From NCBI GenBank assembly GCA_047972415.1, contig JBKEAN010000014.1, positions 1 to 25,178 on the forward strand: a stretch of DNA of 25,178 nucleotides, read 5' to 3'. The notes under the pieces are model-generated. The model made no database searches and was not told the origin of the DNA. It saw only the letters and a list, made by a program, of their open reading frames with translations. The position numbers and the translations under genes are program-made. Numbering within the stretch: the first letter of the stretch is position 1; every line of letters starts with the position of its first letter. This document shows, in pieces, positions 1 through 8,147 of this stretch. The DNA is from Mangrovibacterium sp047972415 (GTDB lineage: Bacteria; Bacteroidota; Bacteroidia; Bacteroidales; Prolixibacteraceae).

Positions 1-166
1 CAACCGGAACGAATCCTCGTTTGGCCGGCAGCTGGTCTTTTAGTTTGTTTTGCCAGTAATAAAACCGGGCCTCGTTCATGTGCTGGTTGGCACAATAATC
101 CCGGACAGTCAGCCCCGAAGCCAGGTAATCATGATAAATCGACAGGAATTTTTGAGCATTGAGCAT
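1..166 (-). CDS. tnpA: IS66 accessory protein TnpA, N-terminal part
   Basis: Partial frame of 55 codons, starting at ATG 166 and running off the left edge. It begins MLNAQKFLSIYHDYLASGLT and continues with VRDYC, NEARFYYWQ and, near the edge, RGFVPV. This pattern (helix, SGL.VRDYC, FYYWQ, then a GF.PV segment) is that of the small IS66 OrfA/TnpA protein, a helix-turn-helix-like accessory factor for transposition. An in-frame TGA lies just upstream of the start codon, so the start is well bounded. The 3' end is not visible and nothing can be said about whether the element is intact. Confidence 0.8.
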   Translation of the reverse strand, partial: MLNAQKFLSIYHDYLASGLTVRDYCANQHMNEARFYYWQNKLKDQLPAKRGFVPV

Positions 167-244
167 CTCTGTTTCATTTTTGTTTCAGAGCAAACTTAAA
201 AACTCATTGGCAGGAAAAATATACGGGGTTTAGCGAATGCTTAC
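1..244 (-). mobile_element. IS66-family insertion sequence, 5' end only
   Basis: The left edge of the window is the beginning of an IS66-type element read on the minus strand: a TnpA-like reading frame starts at 166, preceded by about 78 bases of non-coding end sequence. The outer boundary is placed at 244 because the minus strand there begins GTAAGCATTCGC, and IS66-family ends typically begin GTAA. The rest of the element (TnpB, TnpC transposase, other end) lies outside the window, so the inverted repeat and the 8-bp target duplication usual for this family cannot be checked. The proposed end lies within the 3' end of the glycosyltransferase gene next to it. Confidence 0.7.
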
Positions 245-982
245 TTTAAAGAACTGTGGTAGTTTTGACAGGTTTTTGCAGATCAAAGACCAAGTAGGGA
301 AGGAGAGACGATTTTTCTTCATTGCCCGGTAATCTTCTTTCGATTTGCGAATAATATTTTTTAGGCTTTTGTTACTGGCTCCTCCCACGCGCATCCGGGT
401 GATGACTTCAGGAAGATACACTTTGTTTAGGTCATCGTCATTGAAAATGCGAAGCATCATATCATAGTCGGCAGCTATCTGGAATGATAAATCAAATAAG
501 CCATGTTTTTCATAGACTTCCCGTTTTGCAAAGACTGTAGGATGGGCAGGCATCCAGCCCCGCTTCAACAAGCTCGGTTTAAACGCTTGGCTTTTCCAAT
601 AGCGAATGACTTTTGAGGTATCCTCCTTGTCAACATACACTAAATCGCCATAGAGCACATTTGTTCCAGTTTCCTCAAAAACTTGAGTTATTTTCTCTAA
701 AATATGGTTTGAAGCCAATAAATCATCCGAATGCAGTAACCCGATGATCTCGCCACTGCTCAATCCGATGCCTTTATTCAAGGCATCGTAAATTCCCTTA
801 TCCGGTTCCGAAATCCATTTCGAAACCGATTGGCTGGTTTTGATGGTACTCAAAGTCAGGTCTTTACTACCACCATCAATAATTAAATGCTCCGGATTTA
901 CGGTTTGGTTTGCAATACTATTGATGCATTCAATAATAGCAGGATAGCTGTTGTAGGTGGCTGTTATGATTGAGATTTTCAT
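230..982 (-). CDS. Family 2 glycosyltransferase, WcaE-like, 3' end made by IS66
   Basis: A 250-residue GT-A-fold transferase predicted to add one sugar to the lipid-linked repeat unit at the cytoplasmic face. Visible motifs: N-terminal MKISIITATYNS, nucleotide-binding IDGGSKD (35-41), EPDKGIYDALNKG (59-71), the acidic HSDD metal site (84-87), and IAADYD in the acceptor half. Length is normal for WcaE-like enzymes. The last four codons (V-S-I-R) and the stop read through sequence that looks like the IS66 terminus (GTAAGC from 244 downwards), so the native C-terminus has probably been cut by a few residues or more. It is the last gene of the polysaccharide cluster in this window. Parts of it look richer in GC than the genes before it. 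Confidence 0.85.
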   Translation of the reverse strand: MKISIITATYNSYPAIIECINSIANQTVNPEHLIIDGGSKDLTLSTIKTSQSVSKWISEPDKGIYDALNKGIGLSSGEIIGLLHSDDLLASNHILEKITQVFEETGTNVLYGDLVYVDKEDTSKVIRYWKSQAFKPSLLKRGWMPAHPTVFAKREVYEKHGLFDLSFQIAADYDMMLRIFNDDDLNKVYLPEVITRMRVGGASNKSLKNIIRKSKEDYRAMKKNRLSFPTWSLICKNLSKLPQFFKVSIR

Positions 983-1047
983 CTAAATGACGAACTTATA
1001 GGTTTGACAATGATTGTGTTGACTTAAGATGGGTGGTAAAGCTGTAT

Positions 1048-2490
1048 TCATTCATTACTATTCATCTTATAAGGCATCTCAAATATTTCTCCATCTAGAT
1101 TTCCATAATATAACTTGGAAATACTAAATTGATTCGGATTCCCATCCGCCCATAAATAACAAAATGGAGACCGTCCATTTTGTACACTTCTGACAAAAGA
1201 GTGATTTCCGGGGCTTTCTCTGGTCAGTTGTTTGTCTAACACCCAACTTTTACCTGAATCTATTGAACTCCAAATAGCAATTTCTCCTCCTGTAGAATAA
1301 GGGAATTTACCAGTAATTGTTGGAGCAACAATAGTCCAATTTGTTCCGTGAATAAATAAACTACCCATATCGTAATTGTGATCAGACTGAAATAAATCAC
1401 GAAAAATCCATTTTTCACCACTCCAATGAGCAAGCTTCCATTCATACGGGCCATTGATAGGTCCTGGTAATGCGCCGTTACTCGTTATAAATAAGCAGAC
1501 TGGATTTCCTTGATAATCAAAACAAACATCGTTTATGTAGACATTTTTTCCAAGACTTTTGTAGTCAAAAACTCTTGTGGGAGAATCTACGTTTGTTATT
1601 GGTAATTTAATTTTAGTTCCCGTGACCGTAGTCCAAGTTTCTCCTTTGTCCGATGATTGCATATAATACAAATCAGTTCGTAGATCTGGATTTCCATTGG
1701 GGTGTCTGTTAAAAAATGTACCAATTTTGTCGTTATGGGTGGAGCTAACTTGATAATGTCCTCCGGTACTTTCATCTGGTGCGATTATACATGCGAGCTT
1801 TACCTCATTTTCGTAGAACCTCTCTGTATTGAATCTGCGACAATATAGTTCTCTAATATTTCGATATTTAGTATATAGCAGAGTTATTGAGTTGTCCTCA
1901 AATATACATGGTTGGGGATATGTAAATTCTGTTTTTTTAAGTTCAACAAATTTTTCAATGTTATACGGGGCTTCACTCCTGCAAATAAATCCAGGACGTT
2001 CTAGGGCTCTTCCGCTGACAAATACCCAAATAAATCCATCATTATCAATTGCCAGGCTTGGATTATCATGAGGATCGTTAACGACTCCTTTATCAAACAC
2101 AACAGTTGGTTTCTGCAACGAATCTGTATTGTGATCGAAGCAGCCTATCATACATAGAAGATGTCTCTCATTTTCTTGTGTAGTCCCTCCATATACAAAA
2201 AAGGTTCTATTCACTTCTTCTGAATATATCGCTATTGGTTTATGGCAAGCAGTGTATGTCCCCAATCCTCCTGAATATTTATCCCCATAAGTCGATTTTT
2301 GCAATAGTTCGAACCAAATACCTCTATAGCCATTAATTTTGGAATTACTAAGAATACCTCCTTCTTGAATAATGGGGCTCATCAATTCTCCTTCTATATC
2401 GATTTTTAGACCATCTTCATAACTCGAATTAGTACATGAATTTAGAAGTATGTAAAATAGAATAATATACATATACTGGAGTTTGTTCAT
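1048..2490 (-). CDS. BNR_4 beta-propeller lipoprotein, possible polysaccharide lyase
   Basis: A 480-residue protein with a lipoprotein signal (hydrophobic stretch ending LLNSC, lipidated Cys19), so it should be exported and membrane-anchored. From about residue 53 it follows the BNR-repeat family 4 pattern: NGYRGIWFE, SGGLGTYTACHKP (74-85), FVYGGTT, DPHDNPSLAID, GFIWVFVSG, then Asp-box-like segments such as SSDKGETWT and SIDSGKSWV. BNR_4 proteins are seven-bladed propellers; I recall that some relatives (PL24/PL25 type) are lyases cleaving rhamnosyl-glucuronate linkages, with His residues in the active site. H83 and H141 are candidates here. It lies 5 bases downstream of a GT2 gene, inside a synthesis operon rather than a utilisation locus, which suggests a role in trimming or sensing the cell's own glycan. 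The substrate is unknown. Confidence 0.75.
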   Translation of the reverse strand: MNKLQYMYIILFYILLNSCTNSSYEDGLKIDIEGELMSPIIQEGGILSNSKINGYRGIWFELLQKSTYGDKYSGGLGTYTACHKPIAIYSEEVNRTFFVYGGTTQENERHLLCMIGCFDHNTDSLQKPTVVFDKGVVNDPHDNPSLAIDNDGFIWVFVSGRALERPGFICRSEAPYNIEKFVELKKTEFTYPQPCIFEDNSITLLYTKYRNIRELYCRRFNTERFYENEVKLACIIAPDESTGGHYQVSSTHNDKIGTFFNRHPNGNPDLRTDLYYMQSSDKGETWTTVTGTKIKLPITNVDSPTRVFDYKSLGKNVYINDVCFDYQGNPVCLFITSNGALPGPINGPYEWKLAHWSGEKWIFRDLFQSDHNYDMGSLFIHGTNWTIVAPTITGKFPYSTGGEIAIWSSIDSGKSWVLDKQLTRESPGNHSFVRSVQNGRSPFCYLWADGNPNQFSISKLYYGNLDGEIFEMPYKMNSNE

Positions 2491-2495
2491 TTAAA

Positions 2496-3302
2496 TCATC
2501 GTGTGTTTTGGTTATTACTTCGTTTATCTGCCATACCTCTCAAAACCCGATATAAACGTGGGAAATTATCCAGAATATAGAAAGTTACGAGTCTCTTAAA
2601 ATACTTAAAGTTTGCGAGCAAAAGGTTATCCTTTACAATTTGACGATGGACACGATATCCTTCTTTTAGTAATATGTTTCGTCGGGCAGTAGATAAACCA
2701 CCTAAATAAAATCTACAGATTGGAAAATCTAACTTCAAAAAGCTGTCATTCCCATCGAAATAGACAGAGGCCGATAGCGCATAATCCGCGGCAATTTTGA
2801 GAGATGTGTCGTATTTGTAGCTATTAAAGATATCTCTATTGTAAAATATAGATTGATGCGACGTAGGAATACTATGTGATAGGTATTTAAGTCCTCTTGC
2901 TTTTTTGTATATCTGTTCTCCAGAAGGGGTAATATCAATAACATCGCCGTAAATGAACGAATATTCGATAGAGCTAGAATTTATCACATTTAAAACTCTC
3001 TCAATTGTATTGTTTGATTCTAATTGATCCCCAGCATTCAGAAATAATAAATAACGATTTTTTGTGTACTTAACAGCTTGATTCATGGCATCATAAACAG
3101 ATTTATCTGCCTCGGTTATGAATATTGAATTTAACGGAGCTGCATTTATATAACGGTCGTAAAACTCTCTCGTATTATCGGTGCTTTGCCCATCTTTAAT
3201 TATCCATTCAAAGTTCTTATCGGACTGAGCATTTAACGAGGAAAAGGTTTCCTCTAAATTATCGCAGTCATTTCTCGTTACTGTTATAATTGATATCGTC
3301 AT
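2496..3302 (-). CDS. Family 2 glycosyltransferase, WcaE-like
   Basis: A 268-residue GT2 enzyme, probably transferring one sugar to the growing lipid-linked oligosaccharide in the cytoplasm. It starts MTISIITVTRND and shows IKDGQSTDN (35-43), EADKSVYDAMNQA (64-76) and FLNAGD (87-92), where NAGD takes the place of the usual DxD; this substitution is typical of the WcaE subfamily. IAADYA in the C-terminal half matches the same position in the GT2 at 230-982, so the two are paralogous in architecture. Its start overlaps the end of the upstream polymerase gene by 35 bases, which supports translational coupling in one operon. Donor and acceptor cannot be read from the sequence. Confidence 0.88.
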   Translation of the reverse strand: MTISIITVTRNDCDNLEETFSSLNAQSDKNFEWIIKDGQSTDNTREFYDRYINAAPLNSIFITEADKSVYDAMNQAVKYTKNRYLLFLNAGDQLESNNTIERVLNVINSSSIEYSFIYGDVIDITPSGEQIYKKARGLKYLSHSIPTSHQSIFYNRDIFNSYKYDTSLKIAADYALSASVYFDGNDSFLKLDFPICRFYLGGLSTARRNILLKEGYRVHRQIVKDNLLLANFKYFKRLVTFYILDNFPRLYRVLRGMADKRSNNQNTR

Positions 3303-4497
3303 CTTGTTTTATACTCGTTTTCTTACTTTTGTTTATTTTTAGTACCAGTAAAGGTAAAAGAAATGCTATAAAAACATATTGGGTAGTTACGAATGCACCA
3401 GAATTATTCAGATTTAAGAATGTTAATATTATATATGATTTAACAAGCTTATTATCATATTTAAAGAAGTAATAAGCAACAAAAATATAAATTCCAATTG
3501 CAATGATTCCCCAATAAGCAATAATTGAGAAAAAAGCATTGTTGATTGCTCCTTCGTGATAACCACCAATACTAAATTGCTTAAGATACAGATCTAATTG
3601 ACCAAATGATAAGCCTAAAAAGTGCTTATCAGTGATTAGAATTTTGATAACTATCAAGAATGGAAGTATTAATCTCATATAACCCGACGTGGTCTGCCCT
3701 GGCTCTGCGGACAGTTCATTGAGTCTGAATAGAGAAAACAACTGGGAGGAAAAAAGTACTAATAGTAATGGAATTCCGGCATAGATAACTGTTTTATATT
3801 TTTTTAATAACTTCAGATTCTTTTCGAAATAAAGCTCATATAAGATTAATACAAAGAGCGATATAAATGCAAATGCAGATTTGGCAAATATTATTATAAG
3901 TATCGACAGGAGTACGTTAGAGTTTACTATTTGCTTTTTATTTAAGTGTTGTCGAATCCAAAATAGGTTTATAGTGACAAACCCAAGATAGCTGGGCTCA
4001 AGATAAAAAGCCTTCATTCGCAATTTTGACTCAATAACGCGCAACTCGTAATGAAGTTGAAATTCGCCCCAAAGGTTATAAAACTGGTATTGTTTCAATA
4101 AGTCAACTAGTACATACTGAAGGGCTACTGTTGTTATTAGAATGATTTGAAAGCAAAATAAGGTGTCGTCAATCTGCTTTTCGTTGTATCTGAATGGTCT
4201 ATAAATTGTTCGTATTAATAAAAAGTAGCTTATTGCAAACTGTGCATATGTCTTTATAAATTCGGACCAGCTGCTAATATTCCCGGGAATAAAAGGTAAG
4301 ATGAACATTAGCAGAACCAGTATAAGCTCCTGTCTCGTAAATAAAAATGGTGAAATTCGATAACTGTAATATACCCATACCGGAATCAACACGAACGCTA
4401 ATGATAAATCAAAACCTCCAATAGTTGCAACTTTTAAGTGTAACGAAGTAAGTATCACTATTGTTAGAATTGACCAGAGCCTTGAGCGAGTAATCAT
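3268..4497 (-). CDS. O-antigen/exopolysaccharide polymerase, Wzy-like
   Basis: A 409-residue, strongly hydrophobic protein with about ten to eleven membrane segments, starting MITRSRLWSILTIV. Wzy polymerases link lipid-carried repeat units in the periplasm. They share little sequence; the recognisable points here are the overall size, a loop with EPGQTTSGYMRL, the GLSFGQLD segment, and NNAFFSIIAYWGI before the last helices, which resembles the ligase/polymerase loop pattern. The position between glycosyltransferase genes, with no other polymerase candidate in the locus, supports the call. The gene ends inside the start of the downstream GT2 gene. A ligase-type (WaaL) role is the main alternative but less likely given the locus. 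Confidence 0.78.
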   Translation of the reverse strand: MITRSRLWSILTIVILTSLHLKVATIGGFDLSLAFVLIPVWVYYSYRISPFLFTRQELILVLLMFILPFIPGNISSWSEFIKTYAQFAISYFLLIRTIYRPFRYNEKQIDDTLFCFQIILITTVALQYVLVDLLKQYQFYNLWGEFQLHYELRVIESKLRMKAFYLEPSYLGFVTINLFWIRQHLNKKQIVNSNVLLSILIIIFAKSAFAFISLFVLILYELYFEKNLKLLKKYKTVIYAGIPLLLVLFSSQLFSLFRLNELSAEPGQTTSGYMRLILPFLIVIKILITDKHFLGLSFGQLDLYLKQFSIGGYHEGAINNAFFSIIAYWGIIAIGIYIFVAYYFFKYDNKLVKSYIILTFLNLNNSGAFVTTQYVFIAFLLPLLVLKINKSKKTSIKQDDDINYNSNEK

Positions 4498-4572
4498 TAT
4501 GTTTCAGTATGTTATACGTTCCTTGTGTTAGAAGGGTATTGTTGTTTCAGTAGAAATTTACAGATTGATCTT

Positions 4573-5769
4573 CTAATCGATTGCTTTTATCAGATTGATA
4601 TAGTTATTAACCATTGTTGTCATACTGAAAAAATCAAGTGCCTCTCTTCTTTTTTCCTCTCTGTATTCTGTATTACTTACAAGCTCGGTAAAAGACTGAC
4701 TTTGAAGAGTTGAAAGCATATCATTAGTGGAATGAATACAGACACCTGGCCATTGTTTTTCAGATTCCATAATTTCCTTTGCACCTTTAGATGGGGTGTA
4801 GAAAATAAACTTGCCAGCACATATTGCTTCAATCAATACTGTTGGATAAACGTCGATGGTTGAAGTGAATAAATAAATTTCAAACTTATCGAGAATTTTG
4901 AAATACTGTTCACGCGAAGAAATATAGCCATGATCAATTGCGTTTGAATGCTGGAATTCTGGATTATCCTGCCCAATAAAATGTACCTTGTAACCTTTGT
5001 TTAGTAATTCTCTAACAAAGGAAAAATTAATCTTGCCTGGTTGAGAAAGATTGACACTTGATACACCAAATTCCACCTGTTTGTTCTCTTTGTTTCTGAC
5101 ATAGAGTTTATCGAACTTGGAAGAGTCAATACCATTCCTAACAAGAAAGGTTGGTATATTGGGATAAGCTTCCCGAAGATCAAGGGCAATCCAGTTGGCC
5201 GGGGATATAAATGAAAGGTTAGGAATTTTATTTATTTTATTGACTTTTCTCTTCCATTCGATATGACTGATTGATAGAAGTGATTTCGGATAATGGTTTT
5301 TGTGAATACATAGAAGACAGCCTTTCTTCCAATCTTCGCACGAGTGAATAGACGCACAACGACCGGTATAGTGCCATGAATCGTGCGCAACGAAATAAAC
5401 TCGTTTTTCTTTTCCCAATCGTATGAAAAGATCGAATAGGAACGAATAACTAACAAAATAAGAATGTAGTGTATGACAAATTATTACATCAGCCCACTGT
5501 ATTAACTCGACTAACTGAGTTTTATTCGGGGAAAATATGTCCTTCCCAACAATGCTGTGAATCAGAAAATTTAAATGAGGCGATAACATAAATCGATAAT
5601 CTGCTTTTTCTACTCCTTTATCCTGAGTTTTGTCCGGCAGACCTTTTGAACCATAGCCTACCAAATACTTGGTTTCGTGTCCTTGTTGCATAAACTCATG
5701 GTGTAGTGTTTTTGCGATGAAGGCTGCACCACCTTTTTCGTATAACGTAGATATTGTCAATATTTTCAT
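4573..5769 (-). CDS. Family 4 glycosyltransferase, WcaC-like
   Basis: A 398-residue GT-B transferase acting at the cytoplasmic face. The N-terminal domain begins MKILTISTLYEKGGAAFIAK (glycine-rich acceptor-domain loop). The stretch HDSWHYTGRC at 129-138, followed by C144, C151 and C154 in the order tG.C-x5-C-x6-C-x2-C, is the characteristic Cys-rich insert of WcaC-like GT4 enzymes, possibly a structural metal site. The C-terminal domain carries STIDVYPTVLIEAICAGK, matching the EX7E-like donor-binding region. It overlaps the upstream acetyltransferase gene by 4 bases (5766-5769) and is followed by a 75-base gap before the polymerase gene. The sugar transferred is not predictable. Confidence 0.88.
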   Translation of the reverse strand: MKILTISTLYEKGGAAFIAKTLHHEFMQQGHETKYLVGYGSKGLPDKTQDKGVEKADYRFMLSPHLNFLIHSIVGKDIFSPNKTQLVELIQWADVIICHTLHSYFVSYSFLFDLFIRLGKEKRVYFVAHDSWHYTGRCASIHSCEDWKKGCLLCIHKNHYPKSLLSISHIEWKRKVNKINKIPNLSFISPANWIALDLREAYPNIPTFLVRNGIDSSKFDKLYVRNKENKQVEFGVSSVNLSQPGKINFSFVRELLNKGYKVHFIGQDNPEFQHSNAIDHGYISSREQYFKILDKFEIYLFTSTIDVYPTVLIEAICAGKFIFYTPSKGAKEIMESEKQWPGVCIHSTNDMLSTLQSQSFTELVSNTEYREEKRREALDFFSMTTMVNNYINLIKAID

Positions 5770-6308
5770 AATTCCGGAATTTGCTTAATAATTCGAGCAG
5801 GATTACCAGCGACTACAGAGTTGGAAGGAACATTCTTTACGACAACTGCCCCTGCTCCGATTATGACATTGCTCCCGATATTAATATCTCCAATGATAAC
5901 AACATTTGCACCGATATTTACATTGTTCCCGATCGTTGGAGCACCCAAATAATTTTTTTGAGGATCTGTCTTATGCCCTATTGTCGTGTTATTTCTTAAT
6001 ATAACATTTTCGCCCAAGGTAACTTTGGGATTCAAAACCAAGCCTACTCCATGATGTATAGTTAGACCGCCGCCTGATTTGACAACATCTGGTATTTCAA
6101 TACCCAAAAACCATTCAATAATAACTCTGTATAAAACCCTAATTGGCAATCCTAACCATTTTATAACCTTATATCTGTTCAGTGCGAAGAAGCTTGCTAT
6201 TCGGTAAGCTAAAACAATGATAGCAGGCTTTAAATTGCTGAAAACAAAATTGGCTTTAAAGTCGGAGCTAAATTTCTGGATAAAAGAGTCTTTGTTTTTT
6301 GGTATCAT
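5766..6308 (-). CDS. Serine O-acetyltransferase-like hexapeptide acetyltransferase (WcaB/CysE type)
   Basis: A 180-residue left-handed beta-helix enzyme. A helical N-terminal region of about 75 residues is followed by GGGLTIHHGVGLVLNPKVTL, where the HH pair matches the catalytic His region of CysE-type enzymes, then hexapeptide turns (IGNNVNIGANVVI, IGSNVIIGAGAVV) and the closing VVAGNPARIIK. In a polysaccharide locus this type usually adds acetyl from acetyl-CoA to a sugar of the repeat unit, as WcaB does for colanic acid, rather than making O-acetylserine. It is one of two hexapeptide acyltransferases here, so more than one acylation is possible. It overlaps the GT4 gene downstream by 4 bases. 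Confidence 0.85.
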   Translation of the reverse strand: MIPKNKDSFIQKFSSDFKANFVFSNLKPAIIVLAYRIASFFALNRYKVIKWLGLPIRVLYRVIIEWFLGIEIPDVVKSGGGLTIHHGVGLVLNPKVTLGENVILRNNTTIGHKTDPQKNYLGAPTIGNNVNIGANVVIIGDINIGSNVIIGAGAVVVKNVPSNSVVAGNPARIIKQIPEL

Positions 6309-6339
6309 GGATTATACATTATCGTCTAAAATCGCAAAA

Positions 6340-7506
6340 CTACTCTTTAAATTTGCTGATAATCCGGTTTACATTTGCACTCCATGTGTATTCATTTAGC
6401 ACCTTTTCCTTACCAGCTCTTGCTATTTGTTCCGATTGTTTCTCATTTCGTAATACATGAGCCAAGACTTCTTTGAAATCTCTACGATCTTGAGAAACAA
6501 GGTATATTTCTCTTTCATTTTCAAATATATCTGCAAGAGCCGGAATATCGGGACCTATAGTTGGCTTGCCGGTTACTAGATATTCGAATATTTTTAATGG
6601 ACTTACGTGATTGGCAGTATAGGGGAAAATGTTAATATCAAATAGAGCCATATAGTCGGCAAGTTGTTCATATGGGATCCATGTATTTAGGTATATCACA
6701 TTACGCTTCTCCTGATTTGATGTATTTTTGATAGCATCTTTAATTTGTTCCGAATCCTCTCCCTTGCCGATAATAACCAAGGTAAGATGCTTGTTTGAAT
6801 CTACAGCAGCGAAGTCGTGAACAATTTTAGGAATTATTTTAAATCGTTCAAAACCCCCGATATACCCAATAACAGTTGTTTCGACTGGTATTTCATATTG
6901 TTTTCTTAGTTTCGAAACATTTGCTATCTCCGGTTTGAAAAAATGCTCACTTACTCCGTTGGGGTTAACTAATATCCGTTCTTCTTTTAGGCCTCGACGA
7001 ACAAATTTATTTGCAAGAAGAGGTGACACTACGGTTATAAAGTCAGCCTTTTTATAAGCGGTTATTTCGATGTACTTTAAAAGTGGAGCTATTAATGAAT
7101 TTTTTAATTGTTCGTCGGTAATAGATGCATTAACCTCGACTACGAGCTTCTTAAGATTTTTGATTTTTCTAACTTGATTTATAAACGCTATTTTATACCC
7201 AGCCCTTATAATAATAATGTCTATCGAGTTTTCAACTACATAGTCTTTAAGTTGTCTCAGCTCTTTCTTATTTCCCCAAAAAGACTGAAGTATCATTTTT
7301 GTTTTTTGAGGCAGAATCTTTTTAAATAGATTAGTTCTTGAGCTTGCCTTGTTGCTTTGGAGAACTGGCTCGGAAGGTGGAAAAATGAATACACTTTCGT
7401 TTCCGAACTTTTCCTGAAGATGTGAGTAGAATTCCCGGGCATGAGTTCGCGCCCCGTAGTCGCAGTAATACTCATGAGCGTAGTATAAAATTCGTTGTTT
7501 TTTCAT
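6340..7506 (-). CDS. Family 4 glycosyltransferase
   Basis: A 388-residue GT-B retaining transferase. The N-terminal domain starts MKKQRILYYAHEYYCDYGAR (acceptor side). The C-terminal domain has VIGYIGGFERFKI, where IGYIGG opens the donor domain, VIIGKGED, and SPLKIFEYLVTGKPTIGPDI with the glutamate of the donor-phosphate EX7E-type motif. Family members transfer a sugar from an NDP-sugar to the lipid-linked oligosaccharide at the inner face of the membrane. The start ATG lies 9 bases below the end of the acyltransferase gene, consistent with one operon. It lacks the Cys-rich insert of the GT4 enzyme at 4573-5769. Specific donor and linkage are unknown. Confidence 0.87.
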   Translation of the reverse strand: MKKQRILYYAHEYYCDYGARTHAREFYSHLQEKFGNESVFIFPPSEPVLQSNKASSRTNLFKKILPQKTKMILQSFWGNKKELRQLKDYVVENSIDIIIIRAGYKIAFINQVRKIKNLKKLVVEVNASITDEQLKNSLIAPLLKYIEITAYKKADFITVVSPLLANKFVRRGLKEERILVNPNGVSEHFFKPEIANVSKLRKQYEIPVETTVIGYIGGFERFKIIPKIVHDFAAVDSNKHLTLVIIGKGEDSEQIKDAIKNTSNQEKRNVIYLNTWIPYEQLADYMALFDINIFPYTANHVSPLKIFEYLVTGKPTIGPDIPALADIFENEREIYLVSQDRRDFKEVLAHVLRNEKQSEQIARAGKEKVLNEYTWSANVNRIISKFKE

Positions 7507-7514
7507 TTTAAGTA

Positions 7515-8105
7515 CTATCTATGTCCCCTAAGGCGTATTAATTTTGCAGGAACTCCTCCCAAAATAGAGTTCGGCTCAAATTTTTTTGTAACAACTGAGC
7601 CTGCACCAACGACAGTCCCGTAACTGATATCTTCCATAATTACTGAATGAGTACCGATCCAAAGGTTATCTTCAAGAATAACTGTTTTGATTTTTCCGAT
7701 ACTATCGTAAAATGTGTGTGACAGATCGTCAATATCATGGTGATTTTTTCCGCTCATAATTGATACATTTGCTGCAAGAATTACATTATCACCTATTTTA
7801 CAACTGCTAATAATACATTTTTCTTCGATTGTCACACGATTTCCGATTTCAACAGAAGGGTAAACAATATATGAAAGCCAATATATATTAAACTTATTCC
7901 CCAAACTCTTCAATGTTAGTTTATAAAACCACCAACGAATCATATTGCCTAGTCTAGTTGGAAATATGCTTACACATATTGCAATATTTTTATATTCAAA
8001 AAGTCTGATTTTTGTTGGTAGTACAAAAATAAGCGCAAACGGAAAAGTTATTGCGAGTAGTAGCAACTTTAGAAGTTGTTTAAACACATTACGAATCATT
8101 AGCAA
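7515..8105 (-). CDS. Hexapeptide-repeat acyltransferase, WbbJ-like
   Basis: A 196-residue protein with a hydrophobic N-terminal segment (about 10-30) that may anchor it to the inner membrane, then a left-handed beta-helix. Hexapeptide turns include IGNRVTIEEKCII and IGDNVILAANVSI, followed by the SGKNHHD loop typical of the WbbJ/maltose-acetyltransferase group (HHD close to the catalytic His), LWIGTHSVIM and the closing GGVPAKLIR. It probably acetylates a sugar of the repeat unit. Met1 and Met3 are both possible starts and would make no functional difference. It sits between the pyruvyl transferase and a GT4 gene, among the decorating genes of the locus. Confidence 0.82.
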   Translation of the reverse strand: MLMIRNVFKQLLKLLLLAITFPFALIFVLPTKIRLFEYKNIAICVSIFPTRLGNMIRWWFYKLTLKSLGNKFNIYWLSYIVYPSVEIGNRVTIEEKCIISSCKIGDNVILAANVSIMSGKNHHDIDDLSHTFYDSIGKIKTVILEDNLWIGTHSVIMEDISYGTVVGAGSVVTKKFEPNSILGGVPAKLIRLRGHR

Positions 8106-8147
8106 GTCAGTTTAGGTCGTATTTGTTATTCAAAAATATCAATAAAA

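Noticed and set aside
4501..4560. Short direct repeat TGTTTCAGTA twice in the gap between the polymerase and GT4 genes
   Set aside because: Only ten bases in AT-rich sequence; similar short matches occur elsewhere by chance and no function follows.
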